Source: Emticicia sp037153985 (GTDB taxonomy: Bacteria > Bacteroidota > Bacteroidia > Cytophagales > Spirosomataceae). Taken from it: a stretch of 64,000 nt of DNA. The translations under genes were made by a program, and so were the position numbers. Location: the NCBI RefSeq assembly GCF_037153985.1, contig NZ_JBBAYI010000003.1, forward strand, positions 406,854-470,853, given 5' to 3'. The notes beneath the pieces were generated by a model. The model did no database searches. It was not told the DNA's origin and was given only the letters and a program-made list of their open reading frames with translations. Below are positions 53,705-61,800 of the stretch, one piece after another (position 1 is the stretch's first letter; each line of letters opens with the position of its first letter).

Positions 53705-54961
53705 TTACGCTACCAGTTTTAATTGATAGAACGCCGAGCGTTCGAATTTATTTTGTGCGTAATCAAGTGTTACGGTAAAAGTCTTAATATCTTTATTAGA
53801 AGGCAATTCATACATAATATCGGTCATGATAGCCTCACATATTGAGCGTAAACCACGCGCGCCGAGTTTATATTCCATTGCTCGGTCAACAATATATTCC
53901 AATACCTCTGGTGCAAAGTCAAGCACTACGTCTTCCATAGCAAAGAGTTTTTTATATTGTTTTATCAAGGCATTCTTAGGGTCCGTCAGGATACGTCTCA
54001 AGGCATCGCGGTCAAGCGGATTGAGGTAGGTAAGCAAAGGCAAACGACCTATCAATTCAGGAATAAGCCCATAAGATTTTAAATCCTGCTGAGTAACAAA
54101 CCGTAAGAGGCTGGTGTTATCCCAGAGGTCCATCATTTTGGCATCATTTGAAAAACCAATCGGGCGTGTGTTAATACGTTTGGCAATGTGTCGGTCAATA
54201 CCATCGAAAGCACCGCCGCAGATAAACAGGATATTCTCAGTATTAATCTGCATCAGTTTTTGTTCAGGGTGTTTTCGTCCACCTTGTGGTGGCACATTCA
54301 CGATTGATCCTTCAAGTAGTTTTAAAAGCCCTTGTTGCACGCCTTCGCCGCTTACGTCGCGGGTGATAGAAGGATTATCACTTTTACGGGCAATTTTATC
54401 AATTTCATCAATGTATACAATTCCTTTTTCGGCCAGTTCAGTATTGAAGTCGGCTGCCTGAAGCAATCGGCTTAAAATACTTTCTACATCTTCGCCCACA
54501 TAGCCTGCCTCAGTTAAAACGGTAGCATCGGCAATAGCAAAAGGCACTTGTAGAACTTTAGCGATAGTACGAGCCAGATAAGTTTTTCCGGTACCTGTTT
54601 CCCCTACCATGATGATATTCGATTTTTCAATTACGACATCATCTTCTTTTTTAGGCTGCATTAAACGTTTGTAGTGGTTATATACTGCCACGCTTAATAC
54701 TTTTTTAGCTTCGTCCTGACCGATAACATACTGGTCGAGGTGTTTTTTTAGTTCAACAGGAGGTTTTAGTTCAAATCTTGGAGAATCTGTTTTTTTCTTT
54801 TTTTCTTTTTTCACAACGCCGTACAGTTCTTGCTGCACAAGCTGATGCCCTTGTTCTACACAATAATTACAAATATTTGCTTCTGTGCCAGAAATTAAAA
54901 GTTCAACTTCGTTTTTTCTTCTACCGCAGAAAGAGCAATAAGGTTGCTGTCCAAAATCCAT
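53705..54961 (-). CDS. clpX: ATP-dependent Clp protease ATP-binding subunit ClpX
   Basis: The 418-residue AAA+ unfoldase recognises tagged proteins and feeds them to ClpP. It has the N-terminal zinc finger CSFCGRRKNEVELL with the second pair CNYC (residues about 9-40), Walker A GETGTGKTYLAR, Walker B IVYIDEIDKIARKSD, the pore loop GYVGEDVE, and the C-terminal sensor 2 segment LGARGLRSICEAIMTDIMYELP. Length is normal. clpP is not in the window. The gene ends at a strong hairpin. Confidence 0.97.
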   Translation of the reverse strand: MDFGQQPYCSFCGRRKNEVELLISGTEANICNYCVEQGHQLVQQELYGVVKKEKKKKTDSPRFELKPPVELKKHLDQYVIGQDEAKKVLSVAVYNHYKRLMQPKKEDDVVIEKSNIIMVGETGTGKTYLARTIAKVLQVPFAIADATVLTEAGYVGEDVESILSRLLQAADFNTELAEKGIVYIDEIDKIARKSDNPSITRDVSGEGVQQGLLKLLEGSIVNVPPQGGRKHPEQKLMQINTENILFICGGAFDGIDRHIAKRINTRPIGFSNDAKMMDLWDNTSLLRFVTQQDLKSYGLIPELIGRLPLLTYLNPLDRDALRRILTDPKNALIKQYKKLFAMEDVVLDFAPEVLEYIVDRAMEYKLGARGLRSICEAIMTDIMYELPSNKDIKTFTVTLDYAQNKFERSAFYQLKLVA

Positions 54962-55778
54962 TGAGTATATTTTTCTATTTAAACTATGATTCCTTTTCTG
55001 AAAATTAAGCTAGAAATGTTGTATTATCAATGATAACATACTTTGATTGATAATGTACCATTTTCAGCAATATTTTATTTAACGAAGATTTTTTATCTGA
55101 TAATTCTTCGCAAATATGTTTTTTTTAAACGCCGCGCCTGCTTACCGCAGGCATGAATAAAGTATAACCAGACCTTTACACATCAATTAAGATACAAATA
55201 TAACGATAAAAAGGGAAATTGGGTTTCTTGCGTGGCTGCAATACCACTTTTATGACAAACAGCGATAAGGGCAGGAAAGTTGGCGACGAAAAGCATATTA
55301 ACTTATGTGCACGTTCTTGGGAGCTTATTGAGTGTATCAGAAATACTTTTATTACTCTTATTAATCTTATTAACTGTCTAAAAAAAATAGCTTTTAAAAT
55401 TCTCTGATAAAAATTTACTAGTATATTTGCTCATCATTCGCCAAGAGTGCGAAACCAACGCTTTATCTGTAACTCTAGTTTTATGTCAGGCAATTGTGCT
55501 TTATTAGCTTAGATTTATCCTGATTCTCCTGTCAGAGTTTAGCATACCTATCATTTATGACCTGCGGTCTGGCCGTTCTCAATATCTATTTACCTATCTA
55601 TTTATTAGTTTTCTTTACTCTTTTTTGAGCCCAACCTCCAAATATTTTGTGTGGCTGTCCTATTCATTTATGGGTTACTTATTCGACGCTTAACCCCTTC
55701 GCCTTACAGGTTTATCGGGTTTTGCCTAACCTATGATTTGTGAGTTTAGAGATTTCATATTTCTAAACAAAACTCATA
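54962..55778. other. 817-bp intergenic region
   Basis: The AT-rich DNA between clpX and the redoxin gene contains no gene I can support. A GC-rich palindrome lies at 55136-55152. Near the redoxin start, GTTTAGA (55744-55750) and TCTAAAC (55762-55768) form an inverted repeat with an 11-base spacer, echoing the half-sites of the operator at 10184. An open frame at 55219-55407 shows no family resemblance. Confidence 0.5.
55136..55152. repeat. Short GC-rich palindrome (REP-like)
   Basis: GCCTGC-TTACC-GCAGGC is a 6-bp stem with 5-nt loop in otherwise AT-rich intergenic DNA. It resembles the CCTGCCTACCGCAGGCAGG-type palindromes dispersed in some Bacteroidota genomes, and is related to the 38418-38432 site. 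Confidence 0.4.
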
Positions 55779-56492
55779 ATGATGAAACGAATAACTAACT
55801 TACTATTCACTGCGCCGCTGTTTATTGCCTGCCAGAATGGTAGTATTTCTTTAAATACCCCTCCTAACGATAACGACAAAATAACTATACAGGTATCGAA
55901 AGGAATTAATACCAATTATAGTAACTTCAAGAATCTGGGGTATCAGAAAGGCGACAAGATACCTGATTTTACATTGTTTACACCGGAAGGAAGTGAGTTT
56001 TCGGTTGATAAAACGCTGGCCAATGGCAAGCCTCTTGTACTAATTTCGGGGAGTTACACCTGCGATATAAGCCGTTTTAATTTGCCGGAAGCAAACGCAT
56101 TGGGAGTTAAATATAACGCTCAGATAAACATTTACCATGTTTATACGGTTGAAGCCCACCCTTTCGACAAGTTCTGCCCTTATTCGTCTGACAAAACGAT
56201 GAAGATACCCACTGCCAATATCAGAGATAATGTTCAGGCGAATCAGCCCAAAACTTATGGCGAACGCCGGAAACTGGCTAAAAAATGGCAGGCAGAAAAC
56301 AACATCCTTATTCCGATTCTGGTTGATAAGCCTGATAATGATTACTGGCTTTCGTTTGGGCAGTCGCCCAATACTGCTTATCTTATTGCACCCGATGGAC
56401 ACGTATTTTATAAGCAAGTCTGGTTTAATTATATTGACCTTGATAACGCCATCAAAGATTTACTCAGAGCCATTAATCATGCTCATAGTTAA
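55779..56492 (+). CDS. Deiodinase-like redoxin lipoprotein
   Basis: The 237-residue protein has a lipobox (APLFIAC, Cys at about 18), then a thioredoxin-like fold starting at GDKIPDFTLFTPEG. The active segment is LISGSYTCDISRFNLPE, with a single Cys at the place where iodothyronine deiodinases have selenocysteine (GSCTUPPF). YHVYTVEAHP follows, matching the deiodinase YIEEAH segment, and NTAYLIAPDGHVFYKQ closes the fold. Bacterial members of this family are redoxins of unknown substrate. It stands alone; an inverted repeat lies just before the start. Confidence 0.78.
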   Translation: MMKRITNLLFTAPLFIACQNGSISLNTPPNDNDKITIQVSKGINTNYSNFKNLGYQKGDKIPDFTLFTPEGSEFSVDKTLANGKPLVLISGSYTCDISRFNLPEANALGVKYNAQINIYHVYTVEAHPFDKFCPYSSDKTMKIPTANIRDNVQANQPKTYGERRKLAKKWQAENNILIPILVDKPDNDYWLSFGQSPNTAYLIAPDGHVFYKQVWFNYIDLDNAIKDLLRAINHAHS

Positions 56493-56496
56493 ATCT

Positions 56497-56537
56497 AATG
56501 CCAGTACCCTGAAGATAATCTTCGGGGTACTGGTATT
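56497..56537 (+). terminator. Hairpin terminator after the redoxin gene
   Basis: CCAGTACCCTGAAGA (56501-56515) pairs with TCTTCGGGGTACTGG (56519-56533), loop TAA, with one wobble; flanking A/T bases extend the stem. It lies just after the stop; the T-run is weak. Confidence 0.5.
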
Positions 56538-56615
56538 AAATCTTTCCTAAACTAACATTGCTAAATAAATATCAGCCATTTTTGCAACGCCACCTCTAAA
56601 AAAGTGTCCTTTATT

Positions 56616-57834
56616 ATGAAGCATAAAAATAGCTTAAACAAACCCTTTATGGAGGAAAATTTACAGAGAAATATCTGGGTTGATTATTTACGTTCGGCTT
56701 TAACGGTGCTGGTAGTGGCACATCATGCCAGTTTAGCCTATACTACCTTTGCCAGTTTTGATTCGGTGGCTTATATCAGATCGACACACCCGATAGTAGA
56801 TTCCCGAAGATGGTTAGGGCTAGATATATTCGAGAACTTTAATGATGTATTTTTTATGTCACTAATGTTTCTGATTGGTGGCTTGTTTATAGCAAGAAGT
56901 ACCAATAAAAAAGGAATATCTGTTTTTATCAAAGACCGATTTTACCGACTATTTCTGCCGTTTCTGTTAGGAGGAACTATTCTTATGCTGATTGCACATT
57001 TTCCGGCATACATCATTGCCCGAAAAAATACAAATCTAACGGCCTACATCATCGATTTTTTTTACTACCGAAAAATGGCCTGTCGGCCCGCCGTGGTTTA
57101 TCTGGGTTCTGTTTGTATTTAATGGTTTGTTTGCATTGATATACCCATTTATTAAAAAATTAAGCACTAAAGCAGTGGCATTGACGGCCGTTATGAAGCA
57201 TAAACCGATGGTATTCTTTATTGTTTTGTTTATGCTTACATGGTTATTATATGTACCACTAGCCTACGCAGTAGGTGCCGGAACATGGACAGGCGCAGGG
57301 CCTTTTGATTTTCAGTTGAGCAGGATTTTATTATATGCTGGTTATTTTATGTTTGGTGCCTTTATAGGCCTGACACCTTTTAATCAAGAATTATTTTCGA
57401 CTGATTCAAAACTGGTAAACACATGGCTTGTGTGGGTGATACTGGCTTTGGCAATATATGTTTTCCTGACAGTTATTGAAAAACAAGCTATACTTGCCAC
57501 GATGGTTGCACAAAAACAACTAGCTCCATTTGCGGCATGGATGATTTATTTCAGTATATATGTGAGCTCATGTGTATGCAGTTGTATCGCTTTTCTGACT
57601 ACATTCCGAAAATTGGTTCATAAATCTTATAGCTGGTGGAACTCTTTATCAGCAAATGCTTATTTAATTTATCTTACGCACTATGTGTTCGTTATCTGGA
57701 CACAGTTCTGGCTCCTGCCTTATGAACTTCCGGCTTTTATGAAGTTTCTGATAAGTTTCAGCGTATCGCTGGCTTTAAGTTGGGGCTTGAGCATCCTGTT
57801 AAGAAAAAACAGGCTGATACACAAATATTTATAA
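56616..57834 (+). pseudogene. Acyltransferase-3-type membrane protein split by a +1 frameshift
   Basis: Two overlapping reading phases together encode one acyltransferase family (OpgC/Acyl_transf_3-like) protein of about 405 residues. The first phase (from ATG 56616 or 56649) reads NIWVDYLRSALTVLVVAHHASLAY, with the catalytic His, then membrane helices, and goes out of frame in a run of eight T (57056-57063). The second phase would read FFTTEKWPVGPPWFIWVLF, the expected P-x-GPxWF motif, and continues through about seven helices to 57834. Seven T instead of eight would restore the frame. Either the gene is a pseudogene, it relies on slippage or phase variation at the T-run, or there is a base-call error. 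Confidence 0.85.
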
Positions 57835-58423
57835 GCTGTTTTTTTAGCTATATGCTTAGCTTTCTAGGCCTGTTATGTTTATTACGATGACAAGACTTTG
57901 ACCGAAAAACTTATTTAGACGCAAAGACACATATAAAGTCACAGATTTTTTATATTTTATTTCTCCTATACTGAGGTATTTCATTATACTTATTTCGTGT
58001 TTACTGATACCCAGTTACCTGCTTGTAGCTCGGTAAAAGACGGTAACCCTCTTTCTAATCAACTACGATGTAATTAGCCACAGATCCAAATATCCGTCTG
58101 GTTTTAAGAGCTTTTCCTTGTAGCATTTTTCTCCTTTACTATTATCATATTCAGTGATTGGCTTTTAAGGTTAAAAGTATTCTGTTTTTTATCAGAATAT
58201 AGAAGTTACCTGCTTATTTTATACTCCCGCACAGTAAATATTTATTAATCCGGTACTTGTCTCACTTTTTGGCAGATTACTCGCAAAAACACACATTTTC
58301 ATCGTTTTTGATACCGCTTGTTCAAAAAGAGCAAAAAAATGTAAAAAATGTACTAACGCCTCGGCTAAGCATTTCCTTAGTTTTGACCGTAAAAACACAC
58401 GCTGAATTTAACCCCTTTACATT
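57835..58423. other. 589-bp intergenic region
   Basis: No gene is supported between the acyltransferase and LytTR genes. The DNA is AT-rich with one small palindrome (TATTCTG at 58178-58184, CAGAATA at 58193-58199, 8-nt spacer). Short open frames here show no family resemblance. It should hold the promoter of the LytTR gene. Confidence 0.5.
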
Positions 58424-58738
58424 ATGGAAAATGATATAGTCATAGCCATTAACAAACACCAGACTGTGAGGTCGAGCGAGATTTTAATGCTTAAAGCTGA
58501 CATCAACTACACGCATATTTTGCTTGAAAACGGAAACTCAATTTTATCCTCACGCACCCTCGGGATTTTTGAACGCAGGTTATTCAACCAACCTTTTTTC
58601 AGACCTAACCGAGCCATCATTATTAACCTCGATTATATGATTGAGTTTGAAAAATCAGCTTCAAAGATCAAGATGAGTAATAACGAAATTATTCCTCTAT
58701 CCAGACGACGCACCAAACAGTTTCTTACAAGAATCTAA
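58424..58738 (+). CDS. Stand-alone LytTR DNA-binding domain protein
   Basis: The 104-residue protein is essentially one LytTR domain: EILMLKADINYTHILLENGNSILSSRTLGIFERRL, FFRPNRAIIINLDYMIEFEKS, and IPLSRRRTKQFLTRI. The order of beta strands and the basic C-terminal helix match DNA-binding domains of the LytTR family. No receiver domain is present, so it may act alone or with a separate sensor. It lies 132 bp upstream of a giant surface protein gene on the same strand, and may regulate it. Confidence 0.88.
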   Translation: MENDIVIAINKHQTVRSSEILMLKADINYTHILLENGNSILSSRTLGIFERRLFNQPFFRPNRAIIINLDYMIEFEKSASKIKMSNNEIIPLSRRRTKQFLTRI

Positions 58739-58870
58739 TACCAGTAAAGGCCAACTGTGGTAATAAAAAGCAAGCAGAAAAATTTTAGAAGCCCTTCTTA
58801 TAAAGATTTTTCCGCCTCTTTTTTATTCCATTTATCTGAAACCCAAAAAATCGTTTTGAATCGTTCTACC

Positions 58871-61800
58871 ATGAAGAATTTTTACTATCTACTTTTGTCG
58901 CTCCTGGCAATAAGTTTTTTTTCACAGGCTCAAACGCCCTCTCTCCTGAAAGACATCAACACCACTGTTACTAATGGTGCCAGTAATCCTAGTTTTTTTG
59001 CCAGCATTGGTACAAATATGTACTTTTCGGCCACTACTTCTTTAGGTACCGAACTATGGAAGTCAGACGGAACAACCGCCGGAACAGTACTTTTGAAAGA
59101 CATTAATCCGGGCAGTAATTCGTCGGGGGTCTCTGACCTTATTGCCTATAATGGTGTTATTTACTTTAGTGCCACCGATGGTGTTAATGGTAAAGAACTT
59201 TGGCGCACTGATGGCACCTTGAGTGGCACTTATATGCTAAAAGATATTAATACTGGTTCGGGTGACTCCAATCCGGGTTGGTTTACCATCAGCAATAACA
59301 TTTTATTTTTTTCCGCTAATGATGGTACTAGCGGAGGCAAGCATGGAGTTGAATTATGGAAAACCGACGGTACTGAGGCAGGTACAGTCATGATTAAGGA
59401 TATAGCCTCAGGAACTGGTAGTTCGGGGCCTTCTGATTTAAAAGCATTTAATAATAAGGTATATTTTACTGCCAATGCTGGTTCGTATGATACCGACCCC
59501 TACGTGAGTGATGGCACCACAGCAGGAACATTCAAGTTAAAGGATATTAACACACTTGCAAATACTAACCCCTACGGCTACTATGCAGGTGGTTCTAAAT
59601 TATACTTTAGCGCGCATAACTACTGGAATAGCTACGAACCGTGGGTTTCTGACGGTACCACCTCAGGCACCAGTATGTTGAAGAACATTAATACCAAAAC
59701 TGCTCCTTATGTTACTGACGCTGGAAGTAACCCAAGCAATTTTACTTTATATAACGGATATGTGTATTTTTCGGCTAATGATGGAGATTCTGGAATTGAA
59801 CTTTGGCGAACCGATGGCACAGAAGCAGGAACGGTTCTATTCAAAGATATAAATACAAACTCTGACAACGCAGACCATTCGAATCCAAGTAACTTTATTG
59901 TTTTTGATAATAAGTTATATTTTACGGCTACTGATGGTACTAACGATGGAATCTGGCGCACTGATGGCACTACTAACGGAACTGTTTTTGTAACAGCTAA
60001 CTCAGGCAGTAATTTCTTTATTTTTAATAGTGCCTTATATTTTGTAAGAGGTGATGGCACAAATGGTGCAGAACTCTGGAAAACTAACGGAACAGCAGGT
60101 GGAACAGCCATGGTAAAAGATATTTACAGCGGTACGCAGAGTTCTTCGCCTGACGATTTCTTTATTTTTGACAACAAGTTATTTTTTCAGGCTAAAGATG
60201 CCACGGCTGATAAGGAATTATGGAAAACTGACGGCACCGAGGCAGGCACTACGTTGGTTAAAGATATTTATGCCAGTTCAAATAACTCTAACCCTTCTTG
60301 GTTTACTACATTAGGAAGTTTATCGGTCTTTCTTGCCAATGACGGCGTAAATGGCGTTGAACTCTGGAAAACAGATGGCACAGAAGGAGGCACCAGTATG
60401 ATAAAGGATGTCCGGTCTGGTTCGTCGGGAATTACTTTATCAGGAATTATCCCATATAACAGTATGCTTATCATGGGTTTATCTGACGGAGACGGAGAAC
60501 TCTGGAAAACCGACGGGACCTCGAGTGGCACAAGCCTGATAAAAAATCTATATAGCGCAGGAAGCTCGTCACCAAGTGACTTTATTTTATACAAAGGTGA
60601 AGTTTATTTTCAGGCTAGAGGCGATGGTGTTGGGTATGAATTATGGAAAACAAACGGAACCGAAGCAGGGACTACCCTAGTAAAAGATATTAATTCGGGT
60701 TCTTCTTCTTCTTATCCTCAGGGTTTTACTATTTCTAACAATACCTTGTATTTCTATGCGTCAACCAATATCGGAACAGAAGTATGGAAGAGTGACGGAA
60801 CCGAAGCTGGCACTGTTTTGGTAAAAGATGTTAATACTTCATTTTATTCGCCTAGCTACCTGACAGACTTAAATGGCACCTTGCTATTTTCGGTTTCGGG
60901 TGCAGGTGGTCAGGAAATATGGAAAACAGATGGCTCAGACGCTAACACCGTAATAGTGAAAGATATTAATCCTTCTGGTGATTCTTCTCCCAGTTATCTT
61001 ACTAAAGTAGGCAATACAGTTTTCTTTGCAGCCAATGATGGCACCAACGGTACAGAATTATGGAAAACAGATGGCACTGAAGCAAATACAGTTTTAGTAA
61101 AAGACATTAATACAACAACTGCTACGGCAAGTTCAAATCCGGCTAACCTCATTAACATGAATGGGACTTTGATTTTTACTGCTACCGATGGCACAAACGG
61201 CTATGCTTTATGGAAAAGTGATGGCAGCAGCGGCGGAACCGTAATGGTAAAAAGTCTTAGTGGTAATACCAGTAACACAAGCATTACCAATTTTACTTTA
61301 GTGAATGGAACAATTTATTTTATTGCCAATAATAGTTCAGGTATCAAAAGATTATGGAAAACAAACGGCACAACCGGTGGTACGCTGGAAATCAGTGACC
61401 CTACTGCCCTGACAGAAATATTACCTGAGAATCTGGCCGCTTTTGGCGATAATCTTATTTTCTCAGGTTCGAGCTATACTGCTGGTAAAGAACCTTATAT
61501 ACTTACCCAAAGCTCTTCGGTTACTCCAACCATTACCGATGACCCCGACAATGTTACCGCTTGTGCGGGAACAAGTACAAGTTTCAGTATTGCTACAACA
61601 AATGCGGTTTCCTACCAATGGCAGGTAAAAATTGGTGCAGGTTCTTTTACCGACCTTAGCGAAACAGGTGTTTATTCAGGTGTCAATGGTAGCACCCTTA
61701 ATATCAGTGATGTAACAGGCTTAAATAGCAATCAGTATCGTTGTGTAGCTTTTAACAGCCCTAATTCTGTATCATCAAATGCAGCCACTCTTACAGTTAA

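Noticed and set aside
55219..55407. A 62-residue plus-strand protein
   Set aside because: No recognisable motif or start context; composition is that of AT-rich non-coding DNA.
56604..57834. Two separate small membrane protein genes
   Set aside because: The motif of the acyltransferase continues across both phases once one T of the eight-T run is removed, so they are one broken gene.
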